This document shows, piece after piece, positions 6,930 through 15,161 of a DNA stretch of 21,292 bases; position 1 is the first letter of the stretch; each line of letters starts with the position of its first letter. The DNA is from JBGSUZ01 sp043770095 (GTDB lineage Bacteria > Bacillota > Clostridia > Peptostreptococcales > Acidaminobacteraceae), in assembly GCA_043770095.1 (NCBI GenBank), contig JAYVIR010000010.1, positions 1 through 21,292 on the forward strand, read 5' to 3'. The translations under genes were made by a program, and so were the position numbers. The notes beneath the pieces were generated by a model that was not told where the DNA came from, did not search any database, and saw only the letters and a program-made list of their open reading frames with translations.

Positions 6930-7256
6930 ATGAAAAAAATGATGAGCGGTTTAATTTTGATTTTAACGGTAACATTCCTATTTGCAGGTTGTTCTAAGGA
7001 CGAGGCCTCAAAAGCAATTGTCGGCACGTGGATGTCTGATCTCAATCAGCAGACGGTCGAATTTACGGCAGAGGGGCTATACAAGAGTGCGGGTCAGTCA
7101 AAATACACTTATGAAATTCTCAAGGGAAAACAGCTTAAAATCGTGAATCCCGATTCAACCGATACAGGCGATACCATTGTCATGAATTTCGTGATCAAGG
7201 ACAATGTCATGACGACGACTTATGATGGGTCTTCTATTATTTGGAAGAAAAAGTAG
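6930..7256 (+). CDS. Small exported lipoprotein with a lipocalin-like domain
   Basis: A 108-residue protein with a classic lipoprotein signal: MKK, a hydrophobic core, then the lipobox LFAGC with the lipidated cysteine at residue 21. The mature part is about 87 residues and mostly beta strand. It starts with IVGTWMSD and ends with TYDGSSIIWKKK, a pattern seen in short lipocalin-like domains (the GTW motif near the N-terminus and alternating strands). It should sit on the outer face of the cytoplasmic membrane. The function is unknown. It stands alone, between its own promoter and a strong terminator at 7319-7356. The start ATG is set by the lipoprotein signal, since the nearest GAGG is 13 bases upstream and a better purine tract lies beyond a hairpin. 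Confidence 0.75.
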   Translation: MKKMMSGLILILTVTFLFAGCSKDEASKAIVGTWMSDLNQQTVEFTAEGLYKSAGQSKYTYEILKGKQLKIVNPDSTDTGDTIVMNFVIKDNVMTTTYDGSSIIWKKK

Positions 7257-7318
7257 TTTGTTAAAGTCGTTCTATAATCAAAGAAAACCTCGAAAAAATA
7301 ATTGAAGCAGTATCGATA

Positions 7319-7368
7319 AAAATGCCCCTCTCCAAAACACTGGAGAGGGGCATTTTATGTTTTCTTTT
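7319..7368 (+). terminator. Strong rho-independent terminator after the lipoprotein gene
   Basis: A perfect 16-bp stem (7319-7334 with 7341-7356, core TGCCCCTCTCC) and a six-base loop AAACAC, followed by a T-rich stretch. The A-run on the 5' side means it could also work on the minus strand. It insulates nifJ from the genes before it. Confidence 0.9.
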
Positions 7369-7538
7369 CTGAACAAAATGGTGAGTAAAAAGAGTTAACT
7401 TGTACTAAAAAAAATACAATCGTATTTTGTATACACAATCCAAAAAGTTCTTTTTCAGGTGGATTTCAATGCCCTAAACACGTTGATACATATGGATTGA
7501 AGTTATATTAACAATATGATCGAGTTATAGATAGAGGA
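7369..7538. other. Upstream region of nifJ with inverted repeat and GTATAC motif
   Basis: There is no coding sequence between the terminator and the nifJ promoter. It contains a perfect inverted repeat AAAATAC (7411-7417), four bases, GTATTTT (7422-7428), followed directly by GTATAC (7429-7434). The same hexamer recurs at 7556-7561, inside the promoter, and at 7581-7586, just after the predicted start site. I see nothing else in this stretch. Confidence 0.4.
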
Positions 7539-7567
7539 TTGACTAAGTGTATATTGTATACTATACT
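7539..7567 (+). promoter_or_regulatory. Near-consensus promoter of nifJ
   Basis: TTGACT (7539-7544), a 17-base spacer, then TATACT (7562-7567). One mismatch from consensus in each hexamer with ideal spacing predicts a strong housekeeping promoter, in keeping with an abundant fermentation enzyme. The leader before the ATG would be about 55 bases. Confidence 0.85.
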
Positions 7568-7570
7568 TAG
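7543..7570. promoter_or_regulatory. Long dyad over the nifJ promoter, probable operator
   Basis: The half-sites CTAAGTGTA (7543-7551) and TATACTTAG (7562-7570) pair at eight of nine positions around a centre at 7556/7557. The dyad covers the end of the -35 and the whole -10, a position from which a bound protein would block RNA polymerase. The centre holds GTATAC. The regulator is not identified. Confidence 0.6.
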
Positions 7571-7629
7571 CGTGTAAACGGTATACGATTTTAGGTGAAC
7601 TGAAAATTAGGTTAGGAGGCAAACACACG

Positions 7630-10600
7630 ATGGCTAAAAAAGTAATGAAAACCATGGACGGTAACACAGCTGCTGCATACGTTTCTTACGCATTTACAGA
7701 CGTTGCTGCAATTTATCCAATCACACCGTCAACAACAATGGCAGAACTTGTAGACGAATGGGCTGCTTACGGTAAGAAAAACATCTTCGGTCAAGAAGTT
7801 CGAGTATCAGAACTTCAATCAGAAGCAGGCGCAGCAGGCGCAGTTCATGGTGCGCTTCAAGCGGGTGCATTAACAACAACATTTACGGCTTCACAAGGTT
7901 TACTCCTTATGATTCCGAACATGTACAAAATTGCTGGCGAACTTCTTCCTGGCGTATTCCATGTAACGGCTCGTGCTATTGCATCTCATGCACTTTCTAT
8001 TTTCGGTGACCACTCAGACGTTATGGCTGCAAGACAAACTGGTTTTGCACTTTTAGCTTCAGGTAGTGTTCAGGAAGTAATGGACATTGCTGGTGTTGCT
8101 CACTTAGCAGCGATTAAATCTAGAATTCCGTTCTTACACTTCTTTGATGGTTTCAGAACGTCTCACGAAATTCAAAAAATCGAAGCAATCGATTATGAAG
8201 ATTTCTCAAGACTTGTTGATAGAGACGCTCTTACAGCGTTTAGAAAAAATGCATTAAACCCTGAGCATCCTGTAACAAGAGGTACTGCTCAAAATCCGGA
8301 TATCTTCTTCCAAGCGAAAGAAGCTTCTAATAGTTTCTACGATGCAGTTCCTGCAATCGTTGCAGACTACATGAAAGAAATCAGCGCAATCACTGGCAGA
8401 GACTACGCACCGTTTAACTACTATGGTGCTAAAGATGCTGAAAACATCATCATCGCTATGGGTTCTGTTTGTGAAACAATTGAAGAAACAATTGACTACT
8501 TAAATGCTAAAGGCGAAAAATATGGTTTGATCAAAGTAAGACTTTACAGACCTTTTGCTCCAGAATATATGTTAGAAGTTATGCCAAAAACAGTTAAAAA
8601 AATCTGTGTTCTTGATAGAACAAAAGAACCAGGCGCAATTGGCGAGCCACTTTACCTTGACGTTAGAAGCATGTTCTACAATCAAGACAATGCACCAGTA
8701 ATCATTGGTGGCAGATACGGTCTTGGTTCTAAAGACACAACGCCTTCTCAAATCAAAGCGGTTTATGACAATTTAGCATCTGCAACACCTAAAAACGGTT
8801 TTACAATCGGGATCGTGGATGATGTAACACATCTTTCTCTTGATTCTACAGATAAAATTGTTACTGAAAAACCGGGTACTGTTAGATGTAAATTCTGGGG
8901 TCTTGGTTCAGATGGTACAGTTGGCGCTAACAAATCAGCGATCAAAATCATCGGCGACGAAACAGATCTTTACGCACAAGGTTACTTCTCTTATGACTCT
9001 AAGAAATCAGGTGGTATTACGGTTTCTCACTTAAGATTTGGTAAAGACAAAATTAAGTCTACTTACCTTATTGACGAGTCAGACTATGTAGCTTGTCACA
9101 ACCAAGCTTACGTAAACCAATATGATCTTTTGAAAGGTCTTAAAAAAGGCGGCAAGTTTGTTCTTAACTGTACTTGGAGTGCAGAAGAAGTTGAGCAACA
9201 CTTACCAGCTAAATTAAAGCGTTACATGGCTATCAATGAAATTGATTTCTACACATTAAATGCAACGAATATTGCAGAAGAAATCGGTCTTGGCAACAGA
9301 ATTAACATGATCATGCAATCTGCATTCTTCAAATTAGCGGATGTTATTCCACTCGAAGATGCGGTTAAATATCTTAAAGATTCAATCTACAAGTCTTATG
9401 GCAAAAAAGGTGACAAGATTGTTAACCTTAACAACAAAGCTGTAGATTTGGGCATTGAGAAACTTGTTAAAATTGAAATTCCAGCTTCTTGGGCAACTGT
9501 AGCAGCGGATGCGACTGTAGCCGCTAATGAAGTTCCAGATTTCATTAAAAACATTCTTTTGCCAATGAACGCTCAAGAAGGAGATTCTCTTCCTGTTTCT
9601 ACATTCTTAGGCAGAGAAGACGGTACATTTGATGCAGGTTCTTCTGCGTTTGAAAAACGTGGTACGGCAGTAAATGTTCCAGAGTGGCAGTCAGAAAGCT
9701 GTATTCAATGTAACCAATGTTCATTTGTATGTCCTCATGCAGCGATTAGACCATTCCTCTTAACAGACGAAGAAGTCGCAAATGCACCTGCTGGCATAGC
9801 AACACTTAAAGCAATGGGCAAAGGCATGGAGCACCTCAACTACAAAATCCAAGTAACAACTATGGATTGTACGGGTTGTGGTAACTGTGCAGACATCTGT
9901 CCGGCTAAAACTAAAGCTTTGGTTATGAAGCCTCTTGACACACAAGTGACTACAGAAGTTCCAAACTGGGACTACATCTCTTCACTTTCAATCAAAGATA
10001 GCTTTATGCCGCTTACAACTGTAAAAGGCAGCCAATTTGCACAACCATTATTTGAGTTCTCAGGCGCTTGCGCAGGTTGTGGAGAAACACCGTACATCAA
10101 AGTAATTACGCAACTCTTCGGCGATAGAATGATGATTGCCAACGCAACTGGTTGTTCTTCAATCTGGGGCGGTTCTGCACCTGCTACACCTTACACTAAA
10201 AATGCAGAAGGCAAAGGTCCTGCTTGGGCGAACTCGCTCTTCGAAGACAATGCTGAGTATGGTTTTGGTATGGCACTTGGTGTAGATGCAATCAGAGCTC
10301 AAATGGTTGGTAGCGCAAAACAATTGATCGACCTTAATGTTTCTGCTACTGTTAATGCTGCTTTCACAAATTGGATTGCTGGCATGAACGATGCAAAAGC
10401 TTCTAAAGAAGCAACTGTTGAAGTGTTGAGCGTTCTTGAAGCAACTGGCACGGTAGATGCTAAAGTTCAAGAGTTGCTTGTATACTTCAAAAATCACACA
10501 GACTACCTCATCAAAAAATCTCAATGGATTCTTGGTGGCGATGGTTGGGCTTACGATATCGGCTTTGGTGGTCTTGACCACGTATTAGCATCTGGCGCTG

Positions 10601-11163
10601 ACGTAAACGTTCTTGTATTCGATACAGAAGTTTACTCAAACACGGGTGGCCAAGCTTCTAAGTCTACACCAACGGGTTCAGTTGCGAAATTAGCAGCTTC
10701 TGGTAAAAAGCTTAAAAAGAAAGACCTCGGTTTGATTGCTGCAACTTATGGCTATATTTATGTGGCTCAAGTGTCTATGGGCGCTGATAAAAACCACTTC
10801 ATGAAAGTTATTCTTGAGGCAGAAGCATATGATGGTCCATCACTCATCATTGCATACGCACCTTGTATTGCACATGGTATCAATATGGGCAAAACTCAAA
10901 ACAGAGCGAAAGAAGCTGTGGAATCAGGTTACTGGCATCTTTGGAGATTTAACCCAATGCTTAAAGAAGCGGGTAAAAATCCATTCACACTTGACTCTAA
11001 AGAACCAACAATGGACTTCCAAAAGTTTATTCTTGCTGAAGCACGTTACACAACGCTTAAACATGAGTTCCCAGATATTGCAGAAGAACTTTATGCAAGA
11101 TGTGAAGCTGAAGCTAACGATAGATACAAAGGATACCAAAGAATGGCTAAAATGGAATTCTAA
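7630..11163 (+). CDS. nifJ: Pyruvate:ferredoxin (flavodoxin) oxidoreductase
   Basis: A 1177-residue single-chain PFOR, which converts pyruvate and CoA to acetyl-CoA and CO2 and passes electrons to ferredoxin. It is the central step from glycolysis to acetate, hydrogen or other reduced products in anaerobes. The N-terminal domain has IYPITPSTTMAE (about 28-39). Two ferredoxin-type [4Fe-4S] motifs follow at C691/694/697/701 and C747/750/753/757. The proximal cluster is bound by C814, C817 (CAGCG) and later cysteines including C1079 (APCIAHG). The thiamine diphosphate/Mg site shows GGDGWAYDIGFGG (GDG at 970-972) and NTGGQASKSTPTG. The length matches the homodimeric enzyme of clostridia. AGGAGG lies ten bases before the ATG. 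Codon choice is visibly narrower than in neighbouring genes (AGA, GGT, GCT/GCA, AAC and TTC dominate), typical of very high expression. Confidence 0.98.
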   Translation: MAKKVMKTMDGNTAAAYVSYAFTDVAAIYPITPSTTMAELVDEWAAYGKKNIFGQEVRVSELQSEAGAAGAVHGALQAGALTTTFTASQGLLLMIPNMYKIAGELLPGVFHVTARAIASHALSIFGDHSDVMAARQTGFALLASGSVQEVMDIAGVAHLAAIKSRIPFLHFFDGFRTSHEIQKIEAIDYEDFSRLVDRDALTAFRKNALNPEHPVTRGTAQNPDIFFQAKEASNSFYDAVPAIVADYMKEISAITGRDYAPFNYYGAKDAENIIIAMGSVCETIEETIDYLNAKGEKYGLIKVRLYRPFAPEYMLEVMPKTVKKICVLDRTKEPGAIGEPLYLDVRSMFYNQDNAPVIIGGRYGLGSKDTTPSQIKAVYDNLASATPKNGFTIGIVDDVTHLSLDSTDKIVTEKPGTVRCKFWGLGSDGTVGANKSAIKIIGDETDLYAQGYFSYDSKKSGGITVSHLRFGKDKIKSTYLIDESDYVACHNQAYVNQYDLLKGLKKGGKFVLNCTWSAEEVEQHLPAKLKRYMAINEIDFYTLNATNIAEEIGLGNRINMIMQSAFFKLADVIPLEDAVKYLKDSIYKSYGKKGDKIVNLNNKAVDLGIEKLVKIEIPASWATVAADATVAANEVPDFIKNILLPMNAQEGDSLPVSTFLGREDGTFDAGSSAFEKRGTAVNVPEWQSESCIQCNQCSFVCPHAAIRPFLLTDEEVANAPAGIATLKAMGKGMEHLNYKIQVTTMDCTGCGNCADICPAKTKALVMKPLDTQVTTEVPNWDYISSLSIKDSFMPLTTVKGSQFAQPLFEFSGACAGCGETPYIKVITQLFGDRMMIANATGCSSIWGGSAPATPYTKNAEGKGPAWANSLFEDNAEYGFGMALGVDAIRAQMVGSAKQLIDLNVSATVNAAFTNWIAGMNDAKASKEATVEVLSVLEATGTVDAKVQELLVYFKNHTDYLIKKSQWILGGDGWAYDIGFGGLDHVLASGADVNVLVFDTEVYSNTGGQASKSTPTGSVAKLAASGKKLKKKDLGLIAATYGYIYVAQVSMGADKNHFMKVILEAEAYDGPSLIIAYAPCIAHGINMGKTQNRAKEAVESGYWHLWRFNPMLKEAGKNPFTLDSKEPTMDFQKFILAEARYTTLKHEFPDIAEELYARCEAEANDRYKGYQRMAKMEF

Positions 11164-11221
11164 TATTGAATTTCAGTAAGGCTATTTAAAAAAATAGCTT
11201 GGCTATTTTAAAAAAAGTAAG

Positions 11222-11270
11222 GCTGTATCTCATAAAACTGATCATTTTATGAGATACAGCTCTTTTTTTT
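11222..11270 (+). terminator. Rho-independent terminator after nifJ
   Basis: A perfect 16-bp stem (11222-11237 with 11245-11260, core GCTGTATCTCATAAAA), a seven-base loop and a run of eight T. Between it and the stop codon lies a shorter GCTATTT/AAATAGC hairpin (11181-11198) and an AT-rich near-repeat. Confidence 0.92.
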
Positions 11271-11355
11271 GACCTTTTGTTAACCGTTTTGAAACCTTCT
11301 CAGCTATTGGTTTTAGTAAGATTAAAGTATAAACTAAACGGAAGAGGTGGCGTTA

Positions 11356-12201
11356 ATGAATAAACGGAATTTGGTAATTGTTTTAGTGGCGATGATATTT
11401 ACTTTTGTAGGATGGGCTTCGGGCTGGGTATTTGCAGATCCGAGCGAAACTGAAAAAATGGCACAGATGCTTAAATTGCCCCCTAATCATTATGTTCAAG
11501 GCATTCGAAATGCCGATATAGGTTCAGATGGCATTACCGATACGGTCATTCTCTATGGCATGAAAGAGAAACCAGAAGACTTATTTGTCACAGAAATTAA
11601 CGTCGCGACAATTGATGGCGCAACCCAAGCGGTAAAAAAATCTAAGTTAGTTGATTTTACAGGATATGAACCTCGCATTGATGCAATTGTCGATTTTACG
11701 GGAGATCAAAAACCAGAAATTTTTATTGGCAGTGCTACAGGTGGTTCGGGTGGCTATTCAACTTATGCGGTCATTGACTTCAATAAGAACGTGGCAGAAA
11801 ATATTTTGACGCCTGAAGTGGCTGAAGGGCTTTCTATTTCAGGAAAATATGCAGATGGCTTTAAGGCGCAAATTCAACTGAATGAAACAAAGGAATCGTT
11901 TGTCATCGATTTGAGCAGTCGAAAAAAAGAATACATTGAAGAATGGAAAATATTTGACCAAACTGGAAAATTTATTGAAGGTAAAAATGAAACAGGCAGT
12001 GCCAATGAAATTTTCGGATACCCCTTTGGAGCGTTAGAGGCAATCGATGTCAATGGAGACGGCGTGAGTGAACTCTGTGGTACACAAAGACTTATAGGCG
12101 TTTGCAATGCTGAGCGGCTATCTAATGTGGACAGCACACTCAGTTACGAAAAGGGAAAATGGATTTGTATTGAAGCGTCGTTTAGAACGTATATTCGTTG
12201 A
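11356..12201 (+). CDS. Exported protein with Asp-rich calcium-loop (FG-GAP-like) motifs, linked to a two-component system
   Basis: A 281-residue protein of no clearly named family. The start is the ATG at 11356, with AGAGGTGG just upstream; a GTG three codons earlier lies inside that Shine-Dalgarno. Residues 1-27 form a signal peptide (KR, a hydrophobic core, then VFA before DPS), so the protein is secreted or retained at the surface. Three acidic loops, ADIGSDGITD (53-62), VDFTGDQKPE and IDVNGDGVSE, resemble the DxNxDGxxD calcium loops of FG-GAP/VCBS-type beta-propeller proteins. A cysteine pair near the C-terminus (LCGTQ and GVCN) could form a disulfide. The response regulator starts 11 bases after its stop, so it is the first gene of a three-gene operon. 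A sensory accessory role for the kinase is an inference from position only. Confidence 0.65.
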   Translation: MNKRNLVIVLVAMIFTFVGWASGWVFADPSETEKMAQMLKLPPNHYVQGIRNADIGSDGITDTVILYGMKEKPEDLFVTEINVATIDGATQAVKKSKLVDFTGYEPRIDAIVDFTGDQKPEIFIGSATGGSGGYSTYAVIDFNKNVAENILTPEVAEGLSISGKYADGFKAQIQLNETKESFVIDLSSRKKEYIEEWKIFDQTGKFIEGKNETGSANEIFGYPFGALEAIDVNGDGVSELCGTQRLIGVCNAERLSNVDSTLSYEKGKWICIEASFRTYIR

Positions 12202-12212
12202 GGTGATGAGAA

Positions 12213-12914
12213 ATGGCGCATAAAGTATTGATTATTGAAGATGAGCTAAACATCCGCCGTTATCTTCAATTGAGTTTGAAAAATTCAGGTTATGCGGTTT
12301 TAGTAGCCGAAACGGGCGAGGACGGTTTTAAAATCGCAGAGTGGGAACGTCCACAAATTGTACTTTTGGATGTAGGGCTTCCTGGTGTGGATGGGTTTAC
12401 GGTTTGTAAAATGCTTCGAAGTGCAAATCCGGAAATAGGCATCATTTTACTCACGGCAAAGTCGCTGATGTCGGATAAGTCTGAGGGATTCGCAGCAGGG
12501 GCAGATGATTATTGCGTCAAGCCTTGTGATGTGAGGGAACTTAAAATGCGAATCGACGCGCTTATTCGAAGAATGGGGCTAGAACTTGGCGAGGCAAAAC
12601 TTCAGCAAATCAGCCAAGGGTCATATGTCATGAATCTAAGAGCACATGAATTTTTCAACGAAGGACAACTGGTGAAACTATCTCCGACTGAATTTGCATT
12701 GTTGCAATTGTTTTTAGAAAACGTAGGACGTGCCTTTACGCGTGAAGAACTGCTCAACCGTATTTGGGGGCTTGATTATGAGGGCGATCCGAAGGTCGTC
12801 GATGTTTATATTCGAAGGTTAAGAGTAAAAATAGAAAGACCAAATGGCTATAATCCGATTGGAACCATTTGGGGAAAGGGTTATCGTTTTGATAACGAGG
12901 CAGAGGTGCTATGA
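12213..12914 (+). CDS. OmpR/PhoB-family response regulator
   Basis: A 233-residue DNA-binding response regulator. The receiver domain (about 1-118) has the acidic pair E9/D10, phospho-acceptor D53 in LLDVGLPG, switch residue T81 in LLTAKS, and K103 in VKPCD. The C-terminal winged-helix domain (about 135-230) shows LSPTEFALLQLFLEN, FTREELLNRIWG and the recognition helix VVDVYIRRLRVKIE, ending with the wing IWGKGYRF. All phosphorylation residues are present. GAGGTGATGA precedes the start. The gene overlaps the downstream kinase by four bases (ATGA), so the pair is translationally coupled. The targets cannot be told from sequence. Confidence 0.95.
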   Translation: MAHKVLIIEDELNIRRYLQLSLKNSGYAVLVAETGEDGFKIAEWERPQIVLLDVGLPGVDGFTVCKMLRSANPEIGIILLTAKSLMSDKSEGFAAGADDYCVKPCDVRELKMRIDALIRRMGLELGEAKLQQISQGSYVMNLRAHEFFNEGQLVKLSPTEFALLQLFLENVGRAFTREELLNRIWGLDYEGDPKVVDVYIRRLRVKIERPNGYNPIGTIWGKGYRFDNEAEVL

Positions 12915-14296
12915 AACAAATTCGAAATAAATTTACAGGATATTATGTGCTGCTGATTTGCTTTAGCGTCTTGCTCTTCGAGTTTTTGATAATTGCTTAT
13001 TCGGGGCATTTTTTCTATAATCAATTGGAAAATCAGTTGAGAAGTCAGGCGCAGCCATTGGAGCAAGTCCTCGAAAAAGAGAGCCGAGAAGTTGGATTGT
13101 TCAACGCCCTTGGTCAAAATTCAGATCTACTCAGCAAAAAAACCAATTTTGAAGTTCAGGTGTATGATGCGAAAGGGACTCTTTTGATTTACTCATACGG
13201 AGAATGGGCGAAACAAAATTCTTTTGATCAAGACGTGGCAGAGGCACTCGAAGGGAAATCCAACACGCTGCGCACAAAAACATCAGATTTGCGAAGCGTC
13301 ATGACGCATAGTCGTCCCATTGTTGTTGACGCAAAAGTAGTAGGCGTTCTGAGACTGGTAGCCCCACTTGAAATGATTGATTTGCAAATTAAAAAAATGG
13401 CGACCTATTTTATTTTGATCGGTCTTTTGGTAATCATCATCACGAGCGTTGGGTCTTATCTTTTAGCCGATACAGTGACCACGCCTATTCAAAATCTCAT
13501 CAAAGTGACTCGAAGGATGAGCACTGGCGATTTTTCCGTGGAAGCGATCAGTGACTACGATGACGAAATTGGGGAGCTTGCAAAAACAATCAATCATCTG
13601 TCTGCTGAAATAAAGAAAAGGGACTATCTTAAAAATAGAATGTTTTCATCGGTTTCGCATGAGTTGAGAACGCCACTGACAGCCATCCGAGGTTGGGCAG
13701 AAACGCTAAATGACCCAATGTATACTCAGGGCAAGGTCGATTTGGAAGATGGATTGGGTGTCATTGTTGAAGAAACAGCTCGGCTACAGTCGATGGTTGA
13801 GGAACTTCTTGATTTTTCTAGGATGATGTCTATTGAACTTAGCTACAAATTTGAAGAAATGGATTTGTTTGAGTTGATTCAAAGCGCATTAAGTACTTTA
13901 AAATTAAAAGCCAATGATGCTGGCGTTATTTTAAGTTTTGTGAGAGAAGAGGACGGTCTATTTGCAAAAGTGGATGGCAATCGGATGAAGCAATTACTGG
14001 TCAACCTTTTGGACAATGCCATTAAATTTACGCCTGAGGGCGGTACGGTTGAAGTATTGGCTTGGAATGATCAAAATGAAATTTTCATAACGGTAAGAGA
14101 TACTGGGCATGGTATTTCGCAGGAAGAACTCCCTTTTATCAAAGAACGTTTTTACAAAGGAACGCATGTGGGTTCTCATTTAGGGCTTGGGCTTGCGATC
14201 TGTGATGAGATTGTAAAAGGGCATAATGGAAAATGGGACATAAAAAGCACCCTAGAAAAAGGCACTTGCATTGAAATGACTTTTCCTAGGGTATAG
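12911..14296 (+). CDS. Membrane sensor histidine kinase with HAMP domain
   Basis: A 461-residue kinase, partner of the preceding response regulator. It has transmembrane segments at about 11-31 and 164-186, an extracytoplasmic sensing region of about 130 residues between them, and a HAMP linker (about 187-238). The phospho-acceptor is H250 in SVSHELRTPLTAIRGW. The ATPase domain shows the N box LLVNLLDNAIKFTPEGG (N369), G1 DTGHGIS (397-403) and G2 GLGLAICDEIVKGH. All catalytic motifs are intact, so it should be an active kinase. The short F box is KERFYKG. The sensing region resembles no domain I can name. The upstream gene of the same operon encodes an exported protein that could meet this region outside the membrane. 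Confidence 0.95.
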   Translation: MKQIRNKFTGYYVLLICFSVLLFEFLIIAYSGHFFYNQLENQLRSQAQPLEQVLEKESREVGLFNALGQNSDLLSKKTNFEVQVYDAKGTLLIYSYGEWAKQNSFDQDVAEALEGKSNTLRTKTSDLRSVMTHSRPIVVDAKVVGVLRLVAPLEMIDLQIKKMATYFILIGLLVIIITSVGSYLLADTVTTPIQNLIKVTRRMSTGDFSVEAISDYDDEIGELAKTINHLSAEIKKRDYLKNRMFSSVSHELRTPLTAIRGWAETLNDPMYTQGKVDLEDGLGVIVEETARLQSMVEELLDFSRMMSIELSYKFEEMDLFELIQSALSTLKLKANDAGVILSFVREEDGLFAKVDGNRMKQLLVNLLDNAIKFTPEGGTVEVLAWNDQNEIFITVRDTGHGISQEELPFIKERFYKGTHVGSHLGLGLAICDEIVKGHNGKWDIKSTLEKGTCIEMTFPRV

Positions 14297-14332
14297 GATT
14301 TTTGGGGGTATATATGTTAGACTATCATTAAG

Positions 14333-14632
14333 TTAGTGACGTTTTAAACCATCTACCTCAATGTATTTTAATCCGAGGAATTTTTCAAGGTGGAACATGA
14401 CGTCAGTAGTTTCGTCTAACAAATCATCTTCGATATAAACTTTGAAACCGTCAATGTCGAAAGTTTTAAATTTGTCGCGAATATTACTATGAGGGGCGCC
14501 ATATTTAATTTCAAGATGTGAAACAGGCTCCATCATATGAGTGGAATAAATTTTTTCAACAAAGACTTCTAATACTTCTTTGTGTTTGTGATGTAGATAT
14601 TCTTCTACCTCTGGACTTAATGTGATTTTCAC
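14333..14632 (-). CDS. Small HesB-like protein without cysteines (CC/Se-family relative)
   Basis: A 99-residue protein. The start is taken as GTG at 14632, eight bases after AAAGGAG; a GTG three codons earlier overlaps that ribosome binding site. The C-terminal half, DIDGFKVYIEDDLLDETTD then LGLKYIEVDGL, resembles small HesB-like proteins annotated as the CC/Se motif family, which bear a Cys-Cys or Cys-selenocysteine pair in the middle. This protein contains no cysteine at all; the middle instead carries His and Met residues (HHKHK near 17, THMMEPVSH near 35). A metal-cluster role is therefore doubtful. The family assignment rests on the strand pattern and the DG.KVYI and VDG ends and is tentative. 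The gene faces the kinase gene and is transcribed divergently from the OsmC-like gene. Confidence 0.5.
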   Translation of the reverse strand: MKITLSPEVEEYLHHKHKEVLEVFVEKIYSTHMMEPVSHLEIKYGAPHSNIRDKFKTFDIDGFKVYIEDDLLDETTDVMFHLEKFLGLKYIEVDGLKRH

Positions 14633-14661
14633 AAAGATCACTCCTTTGAAAAAAGTATTTA

Positions 14662-14691
14662 GTATTATGAAGGGTTAACAGTGGGTGTCAT
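14662..14691 (-). promoter_or_regulatory. Promoter for the HesB-like gene
   Basis: On the minus strand ATGACA (14686-14691), an 18-base spacer, then TAATAC (14662-14667), about 30 bases before the start codon. Confidence 0.45.
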
Positions 14692-14747
14692 CATATATAT
14701 ACCCGAAAAAAACATTAAAACGCCAAAATTATAAGGAGATTATTAAA

Positions 14748-15152
14748 ATGAATCATGTAAGCCTCAATTTCAGCAATACTTTTTTAGGAGAACTGAAGAC
14801 CGATAAAGCAAGCGTGCAAATAGGACAAGTGGATGGTGCGCTTTCGCCATATGAATTGTTAGCTGGCGCTTTAGGATCGTGCCTGTATGCTACTTTTTTA
14901 GACGTCATTCATAAAATGCGCCTTGAATTTAGCACGTGTACGTTAGATGTTGTGTGGGAAAAAAGAGAAGAAGTGCCTACGGTCCTTAAAACTGCTCATA
15001 TTAAAGCAGTCATTAACGGCGCAGACACTAAAAAATCGGATAAATACGAGCGTGCCTTTAAACTGGCAACGGAGTATTGCTCAGTTTATTACACACTGTC
15101 TCAAGTAGCGGAGATTACTTGGGAGATTGCCATATTTGAGGATGTGAAGTAG
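14748..15152 (+). CDS. OsmC/Ohr-family protein
   Basis: A 134-residue member of the OsmC superfamily, thiol-dependent peroxidases that reduce organic hydroperoxides and related compounds. The ATG at 14748 is chosen because AAGGAG (14733-14738) lies nine bases before it; an upstream in-frame ATG at 14685 has no ribosome binding site and adds an atypical Lys-rich stretch. Visible family features are SPYELLAGALGSCLYATFLD, with the first conserved cysteine C45 at the start of the long central helix, and EYCSVYYTLSQV, with the second conserved cysteine C111. Both redox cysteines are therefore present. The protein is closest in layout to the YhfA-like OsmC branch rather than to Ohr. It ends nine bases before the convergent bioB stop. 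Confidence 0.85.
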   Translation: MNHVSLNFSNTFLGELKTDKASVQIGQVDGALSPYELLAGALGSCLYATFLDVIHKMRLEFSTCTLDVVWEKREEVPTVLKTAHIKAVINGADTKKSDKYERAFKLATEYCSVYYTLSQVAEITWEIAIFEDVK

Positions 15153-15161
15153 GATTTTAAT

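Noticed and set aside
10159..10581. A 140-codon minus-strand open frame inside nifJ
   Set aside because: It overlaps the thiamine-binding part of PFOR on the opposite strand, is Cys/Phe-rich as expected for an antisense frame, and has no start signal.
11175..11224. AT-rich repeated GGCTATTTTAAAAAAA units after nifJ, considered as a repeat array
   Set aside because: Only two imperfect copies; they are better explained as a weak hairpin upstream of the main terminator.
14305..14704. GGGTATATATG on one side and its complement on the other side of the HesB-like gene, considered as terminal inverted repeats of a mobile element
   Set aside because: The match is 11 bases of low-complexity TA-rich sequence, without target duplication or transposase.
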